NCBI RefSeq assembly: GCF_003391055.1 | Contig: NZ_QUAJ01000004.1 | Coordinates: forward strand, 1 to 64,000 | Direction: 5' to 3' | Length of the DNA: 64,000 nucleotides | From: Psychrilyobacter piezotolerans | Lineage (GTDB): Bacteria > Fusobacteriota > Fusobacteriia > Fusobacteriales > Fusobacteriaceae | Part shown: positions 56,167 to 64,000 of the stretch, piece after piece | Numbering within the stretch: position 1 is the stretch's first letter | How the letters are laid out: each line of letters starts with the position of its first letter | Program-made: the position numbers and the translations under genes | The notes under the pieces: model-generated | Seen by the model: the letters and a program-made list of their open reading frames with translations, nothing else | Databases searched by the model: none | Told to the model about the DNA's origin: nothing

Positions 56167-58789
56167 TAGAGATTTTATAATGAAGATAGGGGGGTATGTA
56201 GATCCTTCTTTAACTAAGAGTTTTAATCAAAGTTCTCAGGAAGTAAAAAAACTTAGTGGCCAAATGAAAAAAATGAAAGATACAAATTTTAGTAAGAGTG
56301 CTAAAGAGATAGAGAAACTAAGTCATGAAATGAGAACTCTTAAAACTACAAGTAGAGAGATTTCAAAATTAGAAGAAAAAAGTAAAAAATTAGAAAATCA
56401 ATTTAAACAAAGTAGAAACAGCTATTCAGAACAGCAAAGATCACTATTTGAAATGACTCAAAAAACAAAAGATTTAAAAAAGGCTCTTGAACGAACCTCC
56501 AAACCAACTAAGAAAATGGTAAACGAATTTAAAAAAGCTAAGTTAGCTGAAGATAAATTGAGAGATAGTACCGATAAAGAAAGAAAATCATTAACTGATA
56601 TGATGCGAAAAATGAAGTCAGTTAAACAGGAATCAAATAAATATGGGGCTAGTCAAGAAGATCTAGCCAAACAGATAAGTCAAGTTTCCAAGAGGCAACA
56701 CACCCTGGCTAAAAGTAATGAGATGACCAAAAGATATAAGGAACAGATCAGATTATCTAAAGAGATGAAAAAGGCACTATACCAGGAGAATCAGGAACGA
56801 TTTAAACAGTTCCGAGATAATAATAAAGAAAAGGGGAAGAGCTCCCTATATAAGGGGACTGGTCAAGCAGTAGCTATGGGAATTGGAGTAAAGTTTGCAG
56901 TAGATGATGAATCAGCCTTCGCGGATGTAAAAAAACAACTAACTTTGACTGATGAGGGTGAGATACAAAAATTCAGACAAGAATTATTAAAAACTACTGA
57001 AACAATTCCATTAATGAATAATGAAATCTATGAAATTGCTGCTGCTGCTGGTAGAGCAGGAATTGCCCAAGAAGAATTGACTAAATTTACATTTGATACC
57101 GCAAAAGTGGCTGTAGCCTTCGGTGTAGACGCAGAGGAGGCAGGATCTAATCTTGCTACATGGAGAACATCTTTAAATATGTCTCAAAAAGAAGTTATGG
57201 GATTAGCTGATCAGATAAATGTATTAGGGGATAATATCAACGTTACTCCTAAACAAGTTGGAGATATAGTTACTGCCATGGGACCACTTGGAAAAATAGC
57301 AAATGTCACAGCAGCTCAAACAGCTACATTAGGGGCTAGTTTAATTGATTTTGGTGTAAAAGATGCCAGTACTGCCAGTACTGCTCTGAGGAAATTATAT
57401 TCTACTATGTCCAGTGGAAATGCTGCTAGTAGTACAAAAAAATCAGCATTTCAGGCATTGGGGTTTGATCCTGTACAAATATCAGAAGATATGCAAAAAG
57501 ATTCTATGGGAACTATACAAAAAGTAATGGGAGCCTTTAAAAATTTGAGTGAAAGTGAAAAACTATCGGTTGGAACTCAGTTATTTGGAGAAGAAGCAGT
57601 AGGGGCATTATTACCACTCTCTCAACATCTAGACAAAATCTCAAATAATCTAAAAATGGTAAACGATAAGCAAAAAGTAGCAAATAGTGTCGGAAAAGAA
57701 TTTGCTAATGTTAATAAAACTACAGCAGCACAATTAAAAATATCACAGAGAGCAATATTAAATTTATCATTAGGGTTCGCCAATACGATGTTACCTGCCA
57801 TTCAATCAGCAACTAAAGGAGTGACTTCATTTACAAATGGAATGAATTCCCTTACGGCAGATCATCCACAGATGACTAAGGCTATTTCCTATGGGGCAGC
57901 AACATTAGTTGGATTAAGACTAGCTTCAGGTGGAGCTAGACTAGGATTAGAACAAGTATTTAAAATGAAAGATGACTATAAGACCTTTATGGCAGCAGGG
58001 AAAAAAATCAAAGAATGGAAACAATGGGGACCCATGTTAAGCAAAATAAAAATAATCGGTGGTTCAACCTTTAAAATGTTAGGTAAAGGTGCTATGGCAT
58101 TTGGAAGATTAGCCTTAGCTAATCCATGGATAATAGCAATCGCGGCTATAGCTGCAGGAGCATATTTAGTCTACAAAAATTGGGATAAGGTAAAAGAAGG
58201 GTTTAGCGTAGTTAAAGCTAAAATAACTGAATTATGGGATAAATTTAAAGAAAGCCCAATAGGTAAAATATTTGAATATACTCCTTTAGGATCATGGATT
58301 AAAGGAATCAAAAGCCTTTATGGTTACTGGAAAAAATTTAAAGGTAAAAAAGAAAATGAAAACCCTTTAAAAACTCCTGGACTAAACAAATCAAGAATAA
58401 AAACGTATGTCCCAGCTTATGCTAAGGGTGGGATAATGACTACTCCTCATTTGGCAATAGTAGGGGATGCACCAGAAACTATTGTTCCCCATGACGGCAG
58501 TCAGCAATCAAAAAACCTTTGGTATCATGCAGGAGCTAAATTGGGAATGTTCGCAGGGAAAGGGATTCCGGCATTAGCATCTAATGTTAAAGAAAAATTA
58601 TCCAAAACAAATATTAAAAATAAGTTTGAAGTTAATGTAGATTACAATCCTATTATCCAGGGAAGCATAACAAATATCAATGAAATGTTAAAAAGCTCAA
58701 GCGAGGATCTCGTTAAATTAATAGAAGAAACACTTGAAAAAATAATAAGTAAAAACATGAAATTAGAGAGGAGGGTAAGTCTTGACTAA
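56159..58789 (+). CDS. Tail tape measure protein
   Basis: The 876-residue protein has a long N-terminal coiled coil (residues 15-220, many Lys and Glu) and a TP901-type core domain (ASTALRKLYSTMSSGNAASS, QLFGEEAVGALLPL). Hydrophobic helices include NPWIIAIAAIAAGAYLVYKN, and a C-terminal region has AKGGIMTTPHLAIVGDAPET. Its length sets tail length. The start is GTG at 56159, overlapping the E' stop. It is long for P2 type, implying a longer tail. Confidence 0.92.
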   Translation: MSNRDFIMKIGGYVDPSLTKSFNQSSQEVKKLSGQMKKMKDTNFSKSAKEIEKLSHEMRTLKTTSREISKLEEKSKKLENQFKQSRNSYSEQQRSLFEMTQKTKDLKKALERTSKPTKKMVNEFKKAKLAEDKLRDSTDKERKSLTDMMRKMKSVKQESNKYGASQEDLAKQISQVSKRQHTLAKSNEMTKRYKEQIRLSKEMKKALYQENQERFKQFRDNNKEKGKSSLYKGTGQAVAMGIGVKFAVDDESAFADVKKQLTLTDEGEIQKFRQELLKTTETIPLMNNEIYEIAAAAGRAGIAQEELTKFTFDTAKVAVAFGVDAEEAGSNLATWRTSLNMSQKEVMGLADQINVLGDNINVTPKQVGDIVTAMGPLGKIANVTAAQTATLGASLIDFGVKDASTASTALRKLYSTMSSGNAASSTKKSAFQALGFDPVQISEDMQKDSMGTIQKVMGAFKNLSESEKLSVGTQLFGEEAVGALLPLSQHLDKISNNLKMVNDKQKVANSVGKEFANVNKTTAAQLKISQRAILNLSLGFANTMLPAIQSATKGVTSFTNGMNSLTADHPQMTKAISYGAATLVGLRLASGGARLGLEQVFKMKDDYKTFMAAGKKIKEWKQWGPMLSKIKIIGGSTFKMLGKGAMAFGRLALANPWIIAIAAIAAGAYLVYKNWDKVKEGFSVVKAKITELWDKFKESPIGKIFEYTPLGSWIKGIKSLYGYWKKFKGKKENENPLKTPGLNKSRIKTYVPAYAKGGIMTTPHLAIVGDAPETIVPHDGSQQSKNLWYHAGAKLGMFAGKGIPALASNVKEKLSKTNIKNKFEVNVDYNPIIQGSITNINEMLKSSSEDLVKLIEETLEKIISKNMKLERRVSLD

Positions 58790-58991
58790 AGAAACAGATA
58801 TATATGGGACCATCCAAGGAGATACATGGGATGGGATTAGTTTTAAAGTCTATGGGGAAGATAAATTTTCCAAACAGCTAATGAGGGCAAATCCTAGATA
58901 TACGAACATAGTTATTTTTAGTGGTGAGATAGAACTGATCTGCCCTGATATATCTAATACTCAAAACTTAACCCTCCCTCCTTGGAGGTAA
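58782..58991 (+). CDS. Tail protein X (LysM-like)
   Basis: The 69-residue product is a compact LysM-like domain (GTIQGDTWDGISFKVYGEDK, then LMRANPRYTNIVIFSGEIEL), typical of P2 gpX. It starts at TTG behind GGAGGGTAAG and overlaps the tape-measure stop. It lies before gpD as in P2-like clusters. Confidence 0.82.
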   Translation: MTKETDIYGTIQGDTWDGISFKVYGEDKFSKQLMRANPRYTNIVIFSGEIELICPDISNTQNLTLPPWR

Positions 58992-58992
58992 T

Positions 58993-60027
58993 ATGAAGTC
59001 CAGGAGAAGCTATATAAATATAATCTATGAAGGGAAAGATATTACAGGGGAGCTATCCCCATATCTAAAAGGTTTATCATATACAGATAATTTAGATAAA
59101 GGTGATAGTGTAACTCTGAGTCTCACAGGAGATAAATGGATAAAAGAATGGGCCATCTTAAAGGGAGATAAACTAAAAGTCGAGATAGGAGTAATTAACT
59201 GGAGGAATGAAGGGGATAATAGAGTCTTGAAATGCGGGACTTTTACCATAGATGATCTATCTTTTTCAGGCACACCAGACACCATGAATATCTCAGGGAC
59301 ATCTATAGACATAACCAAAAATCTTAAAGGAGTGAAAAAAGATAATACCTGGGAGAATGTATCTCTAAAAGAGATTGCACAGGAAATATCTAAAACTTAT
59401 TCTATGGATCTGTTCTATGACTGTACTGAAGAATTCACTTTTGATAAAGTAGATCAGATGAAAGAATCAGATTCAAGTCTACTGGCTAGAATATCAAAAG
59501 AGCAGGGAATGGCTATAAAGATAACTATGGATAAAATCATTATCTTTGATGAAAAGACATATGAAGATAAAGAAACAGTAATTACATTTAATAAATCTAA
59601 TCTTATGAGATATGACCTTCAATGCGATGACTTAGAGGTCTATGACGGGTGTGAGCTAACATTCTATGACCCTATCTTAGGTGAATACTTAAAAGGCAAA
59701 TATGAGGCTCCTGCAAGTGAATTCTATAAAGTGAAAACAGGTAAGATCCTCTATCAAAATATTGATACTGGAGTAACGGGAACCACAAAGGAAGAGAAAG
59801 AAAAGTTTTTAAATGAACGAGCAAAAAAAATACTTAGAAATATGAATAAAAATGAAACCAAAATTAAAATATCTCATATGGGAGATCCGGAATATTTAGC
59901 TGGTATAACAACTAAAATTTTAGGGTTTGGAAGGTACGATGGAGTCTATCTAATTACTTCAGTTACCCATGATATTAATAAGGGGTATAACTGCAGTTTA
60001 GATATGAGGAGGAGGTTGGACTTTTAA
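58993..60027 (+). CDS. Baseplate hub/late control protein gpD
   Basis: The 344-residue protein resembles P2 gpD: the N-terminal YEGKDITGELSPYLKGLSYT beta barrel, GTFTIDDLSFSGTPDTMNIS, a SLLARISKEQGMAIKIT segment and a C-terminal ISHMGDPEYLAGITTKILGF. It forms the trimeric hub above the spike. It overlaps the gpV gene by one base. Confidence 0.88.
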   Translation: MKSRRSYINIIYEGKDITGELSPYLKGLSYTDNLDKGDSVTLSLTGDKWIKEWAILKGDKLKVEIGVINWRNEGDNRVLKCGTFTIDDLSFSGTPDTMNISGTSIDITKNLKGVKKDNTWENVSLKEIAQEISKTYSMDLFYDCTEEFTFDKVDQMKESDSSLLARISKEQGMAIKITMDKIIIFDEKTYEDKETVITFNKSNLMRYDLQCDDLEVYDGCELTFYDPILGEYLKGKYEAPASEFYKVKTGKILYQNIDTGVTGTTKEEKEKFLNERAKKILRNMNKNETKIKISHMGDPEYLAGITTKILGFGRYDGVYLITSVTHDINKGYNCSLDMRRRLDF

Positions 60028-60623
60028 TGGAGTTTAGGTTTTTAAGGACTGGAAAGGTATCATCTATAAATCATAAGGCAACTACAGCAAGGGTAGAATT
60101 TGATGATGCTCCTGGAATCATATCTAAACCTTTAAAAGTTTTAATGGATCATACGAATACAGAAAAAAATTATTCAATGCCTAGTATAGGAGAAAATGCC
60201 GTATGCATCTTCCTTCCCCATGCACCAAGTGTAGGATTTATCTTAGGGAGTTATTCCAGCGAAAAGAATCTTCCTAAAGATACCGGTAAGATGAAATATA
60301 TTATCTTTCCAGATGGGACTAAGATTAAATATAACTTTGAAACACATCTATTAGAGATAAATTGTGTAGGAGATATAGATATAAAGGGAGCTAATAACGT
60401 AAATATATCTTCTAAAAATATAGTGATGACAACCGATAACCTAACTATCAATGCTAAGGCTACTTCTATTGCAGGTGCTTCATTAGATATAAATGCTGTA
60501 ACAACCGCTAAAAATATCACAGCTGAAGAAGTAGGAGTAACTAAATTAAGCACTCCTAAGGGAGATGTGGATAAGCACAAACATAAGGATGCTGAGAGCA
60601 GAGAAACTACAGCCCCAGTATAA
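60027..60623 (+). CDS. Baseplate spike protein gpV
   Basis: The 198-residue protein has an N-terminal OB-type domain (KVSSINHKATTARVEFDDAP), then a beta-helical C-terminal part with repeating N-I and D-I units (VGDIDIKGANNVNISSKNIV) and a final HKHKD cluster that probably binds iron at the spike tip. This matches P2 gpV/gp5-like membrane-piercing spikes. Confidence 0.88.
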   Translation: MEFRFLRTGKVSSINHKATTARVEFDDAPGIISKPLKVLMDHTNTEKNYSMPSIGENAVCIFLPHAPSVGFILGSYSSEKNLPKDTGKMKYIIFPDGTKIKYNFETHLLEINCVGDIDIKGANNVNISSKNIVMTTDNLTINAKATSIAGASLDINAVTTAKNITAEEVGVTKLSTPKGDVDKHKHKDAESRETTAPV

Positions 60624-60780
60624 TAGTCAACAAATAATAAAAGCCCTAACTTCAAAAGTCAAGGCTTTTATTAGAGAAAAAAATACATAAAACTAAACTT
60701 ATGAGGTTTAATTAATTTGAGTATACTCTATAAATTATAAAAAACTAAATTTAATTTTTATATTTCGCGAGTAACGAAAT
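60624..60780 (+). promoter_or_regulatory. Terminator-like hairpin, possible promoter and dyad in the tail gene run
   Basis: This 160-base break in an otherwise tightly packed operon holds a hairpin AATAAAAGCC...GGCTTTTATT (60635-60672) with few U after it. A TTGAGT...TATAAA-type promoter candidate lies around 60717-60745, and dyad copy 4 at 60762-60780 ends just before the ribosome site of the next gene. It may restart transcription or mark a lost gene. Confidence 0.45.
60762..60780. repeat. Prophage dyad copy 4
   Basis: ATTTCG-CGAGTAA-CGAAAT has the same arms and AGT centre as copies at 27687 and 51220-51258. It ends one base before the GAGGTGA ribosome site of the gpU-like gene. Confidence 0.75.
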
Positions 60781-60793
60781 CGAGGTGAAAACA

Positions 60794-61294
60794 ATGATAG
60801 GAAAATTAGGAGATATACCCTTTGAAGTCTCCTTTGATGGTAAGAATAAAAAAATATTAAATTTTACTGATTTAAAATTAAGTGGTGGAGCTAATTATGA
60901 GAAACATACTCGTAAAGGACAGAAACCTGCTCTAGAATTTATAGATCTAAATACCGATGTTGTTTCTTTTAAAATGATTCTTAGGAGTGATTTTGGAGTA
61001 GATCCACAGGAGCTTTTAAAAAAATTAAATGGATATAAAAATATTGGTGAAACATTAGATTTTACATTAGGGAATAAGCCTGTAGGAAGCGGTCAATACG
61101 TCATTACTTCCTACAATGCAGGATATGAATATATAACCAATGGTGGGAAGGTAAGAAAGATAGATGTTTCCCTTACGTTGGAAGAATATGTAGAGATGAT
61201 GTACAAAAATAGAGATATAATAATTAAACCTAAAAAAGAGACAAAGAAAAAGATAGTTCATAAGGATTTTAATCAAGGAGCTATATCCAGATAG
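60794..61294 (+). CDS. Tail protein gpU-like
   Basis: The 166-residue protein follows the gpU pattern: IGKLGDIPFEVSFDGKNKKI, a central QKPALEFIDLNTDVVSFKMI and a late GSGQYVITSYNAGYEYITNG before LTLEEY. gpU caps or terminates tail polymerisation. Its place after gpV rather than before gpD is unusual compared with P2. The ATG at 60794 follows GAGGTGA; the GTG at 60785 overlaps that site. Confidence 0.7.
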   Translation: MIGKLGDIPFEVSFDGKNKKILNFTDLKLSGGANYEKHTRKGQKPALEFIDLNTDVVSFKMILRSDFGVDPQELLKKLNGYKNIGETLDFTLGNKPVGSGQYVITSYNAGYEYITNGGKVRKIDVSLTLEEYVEMMYKNRDIIIKPKKETKKKIVHKDFNQGAISR

Positions 61295-61308
61295 AGGTGA
61301 GAAATAAG

Positions 61309-61608
61309 ATGACCTATACATTGGAACCACAAAATAAAATCAATCTAAAAGCTACAGGTAACGAGCGAATACTTCAAAATGGAAGAAATATCCTTTCTGT
61401 AATAATAGGCGAGGTTATCTTAGCCAGGGGAATAGGTATAAATGGAGATATAGTGGATTCACCATTAAATAGGAGTGCTGCCTTAATGGATATACAGACT
61501 CAGTTTAAGAAATTTGAACCTAGACTTAAGATCCATAAAATTGCATATATAACAGATCATCAAAGGGGATCTTTAAAGCCCATCATGGAGGTGAGCATAG
61601 TTGAATGA
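61309..61608 (+). CDS. Baseplate wedge protein gpW/gp25-like
   Basis: The 99-residue product resembles the lysozyme-like gp25/P2 gpW family (GNERILQNGRNILSVIIGEV, RGIGINGDIVDSPLNRSAAL, then a beta end with MEVSIVE). It joins the baseplate wedge to the tube. The ATG at 61309 follows AGAGGTGAG. It overlaps the gpJ start. Confidence 0.8.
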   Translation: MTYTLEPQNKINLKATGNERILQNGRNILSVIIGEVILARGIGINGDIVDSPLNRSAALMDIQTQFKKFEPRLKIHKIAYITDHQRGSLKPIMEVSIVE

Positions 61609-62698
61609 TTTAAATATACATAATGAAAGTTCTGAAGAGATCCTTGGGCGAATGGTGAACAAATATGAGGAATTAAGCGGTGTTTCTTTAGGATTAGCTG
61701 ATGAAAGGAGATGGCTCCTTCAGACCGTAGCTTACTCTCTTTTTATCAGAAATGAAACTACCAATGAAGGACTTAAGATGAATCTTCTAAGGTATACCAA
61801 GGGAGACTATGCCACTGAGATGGGAGCCTTTACCGATACTGAAAGATTAGGAGCTAAGAAAGCAAGTGTACTTTTAAATTTTGAGATAGAAGAAGCAAAA
61901 GAACATCTTTTAGGGGTTAATCCGGTAAGGGTTACACCAGGGAATAACATATATTTTCTAACACCGTATTTTGAGTTTAAGCCTGGGGAAACTATTAAAG
62001 AAGTTATTGCTATTTGTACAAAAGAAGGAATAGTTGGGAATGGATATCTTCCAGGAGAAATAAATAAAATAGTTGATCCTTTTCCATTTTTTAAATCAGT
62101 AATAAATATGGAAATATCCCAGGGAGGAGCTGAGATAGAGTCAATTGAGAGTTTAAAAGAAAGAATTCGGAATGCCCCTAGTAAATTTTCAACTGCAGGT
62201 CCGGGAGACGGGTATATCTATTGGGCTAAAACTGCAAACCAAGAGATTATAGATGTAAATGTAGAGATGACTGCACCAGGAACAGTCCGTATAACCCCTC
62301 TAATGAAGGGCGGAGTTCTTCCTACTGATAGTGTGCTCCAAGATGTGAAAGCTATCTGCAGTGCAGATAAGAGAAGACCATTAACTGATAATTTACTAGT
62401 GAATAAACCAACTCAAATAAACTATAATATAGATTTTACTTACTATATTTCAAATAAGAATATAGGGCTAGTAAATGAGATCCAGGAGAACGTAAATAAG
62501 GCAGTGAGTGAATATGTAACATGGCAAAAGGCAGCCCTTAAAAGGGATATAACGCCTACTGAATTAGTATATTTAGTTAGAAACGCAGGTGCTAAAAGGG
62601 TTAGCATTGTATCTCCAGTTTTTAAAAAAGTCAATTCTTTTGAAGTAGCTAAAGAAGTAAATGTTAATCCAAAATATGGAGGGGTTGAAGATGATTAA
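61601..62698 (+). CDS. Baseplate assembly protein gpJ
   Basis: The 365-residue protein is a baseplate J-family wedge component: the N-terminal EEILGRMVNKYEELSG, LGAKKASVLLNFEI, a core with SIESLKERIRNAPSKFSTAG and GPGDGYIYWAKTANQEIIDV. A C-terminal domain near APGTVRITPLMKGG follows. Start is TTG behind GGAGGTGAG, overlapping gpW. The stop overlaps gpI (ATGATTAA). Confidence 0.9.
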   Translation: MNDLNIHNESSEEILGRMVNKYEELSGVSLGLADERRWLLQTVAYSLFIRNETTNEGLKMNLLRYTKGDYATEMGAFTDTERLGAKKASVLLNFEIEEAKEHLLGVNPVRVTPGNNIYFLTPYFEFKPGETIKEVIAICTKEGIVGNGYLPGEINKIVDPFPFFKSVINMEISQGGAEIESIESLKERIRNAPSKFSTAGPGDGYIYWAKTANQEIIDVNVEMTAPGTVRITPLMKGGVLPTDSVLQDVKAICSADKRRPLTDNLLVNKPTQINYNIDFTYYISNKNIGLVNEIQENVNKAVSEYVTWQKAALKRDITPTELVYLVRNAGAKRVSIVSPVFKKVNSFEVAKEVNVNPKYGGVEDD

Positions 62699-63296
62699 AA
62701 TAGATGATATTTCTCTTTTAAAACTTCTCCCTAATTTCCTTCAGGAAGATAAAGAAATACAATTCTTAACCCAAGTTATCCAGGAAGAGATGGACCTAAT
62801 TAATACCAGGGAAAAAAATCTTTTTCTTTATGGGAATTTTAGCAGCTTAAATGAGCCTATTCTGGACGAATTAGCTTATCAATGGAAAGTTGAAGGGTAT
62901 GACCAGACTTTATCTAAAGACATTAAAGCCGATTTAGTAGAAACAGCATATATTGTTAGGAAAACTAAAGGGACAAGATATGCAGTCGAAACAACAATTA
63001 AAGATATTCATGGGGATTTTGAGTTACTAGAGTGGTATCAATATGGTGGAGATCCATACCATTTTAAAGTTGTAGGAGAAACTGCCCCAACAGGCGAAAA
63101 ATTAGAAAAATTATATAAATCAATTAATACAACAAAAAATGAGAGAAGTTCTTTAGATGGAATAATAGTCAGCAGCCAGTGGGAAGGTATAAACTACCAT
63201 TCTACACTATATCATTCATCTATTTTTGAGGAGATCCCGCTTGACCCCAATGTAGCTTCAGATTTTGAAGAATATTTAGGAGGAATAAATGGCTAA
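62691..63296 (+). CDS. Tail protein I
   Basis: The 201-residue product belongs to the gpI family: an early ISLLKLLPNFLQEDKEIQFL, ELAYQWKVEGYDQTLSKDIK, then VRKTKGTRYAVETTIKDIHG and LLEWYQYGGDPYHFKV. It is a wedge/fibre connector. The ATG at 62691 lies in the gpJ stop overlap with GGAGGGG ahead; the upstream in-frame ATG at 62661 would overlap gpJ needlessly. Confidence 0.88.
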   Translation: MIKIDDISLLKLLPNFLQEDKEIQFLTQVIQEEMDLINTREKNLFLYGNFSSLNEPILDELAYQWKVEGYDQTLSKDIKADLVETAYIVRKTKGTRYAVETTIKDIHGDFELLEWYQYGGDPYHFKVVGETAPTGEKLEKLYKSINTTKNERSSLDGIIVSSQWEGINYHSTLYHSSIFEEIPLDPNVASDFEEYLGGING

Positions 63297-64000
63297 ATAT
63301 ATAGGAACAATACTTACAAAAAAAGGGAAAGACTTGTTAGTTAGAGCTGCCCTAGGGGAGGTTATGACTTTCACAAAGGTAGAAATAGGGAAAGGGATAA
63401 TTTCTCAAGGATCAAATAAAGAAGATTTAGTATCACTTATAGAAAGTTTTAAAACTTTAAGTATTACAAGCACAACTATTTTAGAAGCAGGTAATTATAG
63501 GGTAAGAGTAGCCTTTAATAATAGTGGGGTATTAGAAGACACTTATTTAAGAGAGATAGGAGTTTTTGCCAGGGGTGAAGATGGCATAGAGGTGCTTTAT
63601 TCCTACTGTGACACAGCTACCCCCGATCTTATTCCAAGAGAATCTAGTGGGATATTAGAAAGGGTTGAAGATATTATCACCTATATTTCAAGCGCAGCAA
63701 CTGTTAATGCAGTTATAGACCAAAGCAATGTCTATGCAACTATAAAAGATCTTACAGAAGGGTTAGCTTTAAAAGAACCTAAATTCAATAAAAATAGCGG
63801 GTTTAATCTCGTGATCTCTCATGTAATTAATTCAACCAGCAAAATATTAGTTGCTTCAGCATATGCTGTGAAACTTGCTTTTGATAAGGGAAAAGAGGCA
63901 CTAGGTTTAACAGTTATAAATAAAAATCAAATTCAAAATAACCAAGAACAAATAGAGAGTTTATCTCTTAAAGTCTATGATATGGCAATTCCAAAATCTG
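63289..64000 (+). CDS. Tail fibre protein gpH-like, N-terminal part (cut by window edge)
   Basis: The frame is open from ATG 63289, overlapping gpI, to the window end (237 residues). It begins with a tail-collar/DUF3751-like fibre start (KYIGTILTKKGKDLLVRAAL, TFTKVEIGKG, then LREIGVFARGEDGIEVLYSY). It continues into shaft-type repeats (KFNKNSGFNLVI, STSKILVASAYAVKLAFDKG). It anchors the receptor-binding fibre to the baseplate. The distal tip is not in the window. Confidence 0.82.
   Translation, partial: MAKYIGTILTKKGKDLLVRAALGEVMTFTKVEIGKGIISQGSNKEDLVSLIESFKTLSITSTTILEAGNYRVRVAFNNSGVLEDTYLREIGVFARGEDGIEVLYSYCDTATPDLIPRESSGILERVEDIITYISSAATVNAVIDQSNVYATIKDLTEGLALKEPKFNKNSGFNLVISHVINSTSKILVASAYAVKLAFDKGKEALGLTVINKNQIQNNQEQIESLSLKVYDMAIPKS

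Larger units (their letters stand above)
25604..64000. mobile_element. Tailed prophage (contractile-tail type), left and middle part
   Basis: The element runs from a tyrosine integrase through leftward early genes, an immunity region at 32.5 kb, rightward cargo genes, a Rep gene, and a full head-tail gene run. The head genes are lambda-like (GpA terminase, portal, ClpP-type protease with nested scaffold, decoration protein D, capsid E). The tail genes are P2/Mu-like with sheath and tube, so virions should be myovirus-type. Lysis genes and the right junction are not in the window. The structural genes shown appear intact. Confidence 0.92.

Overview
The window looks like a chromosome segment of a low-GC marine-type member of the Fusobacteriota (a Psychrilyobacter, Ilyobacter or Propionigenium relative). 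This is inferred from AT-richness, Shine-Dalgarno usage and gene content, not from a database match. The left 25.5 kb is mostly chromosomal. From about 25.6 kb to the right edge lies the left part of a large tailed prophage whose right end is outside the window.

Left chromosomal part. A 3' remnant of an IS91-type transposase is followed by initiator tRNA-Met and tRNA-Gly, a three-gene Fe3+/phosphonate-type ABC importer, an esterase, a TrkA-type potassium channel, a flavin disulfide oxidoreductase and a dicarboxylate/amino acid symporter. After a truncated MarR gene comes an accessory stretch (10.3-14.4 kb). It holds three genes with near-identical promoter/dyad modules (one a HEPN-motif protein), a GNAT remnant, and 1.3 kb of structured, gene-free DNA. 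That gene-free DNA carries sequences homologous to the prophage replication-origin region. Next come GrpB, MscS, a ZntB-like transporter, an apparently orphan cyclic-di-GMP riboswitch and two tiny zinc-ribbon proteins. An O6-methylguanine methyltransferase follows whose catalytic Cys codon is an in-frame UGA, with a bSECIS-like hairpin just behind it. The region ends with an MsmK/UgpC-type ATPase and LacI regulator, an acetate transporter, a beta-carbonic anhydrase, a PepD peptidase and DnaN.

Prophage (25.6 kb to end). The leftward arm runs from an immunity switch at 32.5 kb (S24/CI-like repressor and Cro-like protein, with four TCTCA-type operators around a strong leftward promoter). It passes through a replication-initiator-like protein and a ParA partition ATPase with a possible partner, and ends at an excisionase-like gene and a tyrosine integrase beside dnaN. 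Rightward from the repressor is a cargo block (33.4-40.8 kb): a GIY-YIG protein, a small alarmone synthetase with serine/glycine repeats and a zinc ribbon, two membrane or secreted proteins, and a three-gene set of ParB-like protein, OLD-like ATPase/TOPRIM protein and D12 adenine methylase. Then comes a filamentous-phage/plasmid-type Rep (gpII/X family) behind an origin-like hairpin array.

The late genes follow in one rightward run: terminase (Nu1/GpA type), lambda-like portal, protease and nested scaffold, decoration and capsid proteins. After these come a P2/Mu-type contractile tail (sheath, tube, gpE/E' with a -1 frameshift site, tape measure, gpX, gpD, gpV, gpU, gpW, gpJ, gpI) and a fibre gene cut by the window edge. 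A membrane SPFH/prohibitin-like protein sits as a moron among the head-tail joining genes. Four copies of a 19-bp dyad (ATTTCG-N2-AGT-N2-CGAAAT) are dispersed through the prophage only. With ParA and Rep they suggest a phage-plasmid lifestyle or a prophage-specific regulator.
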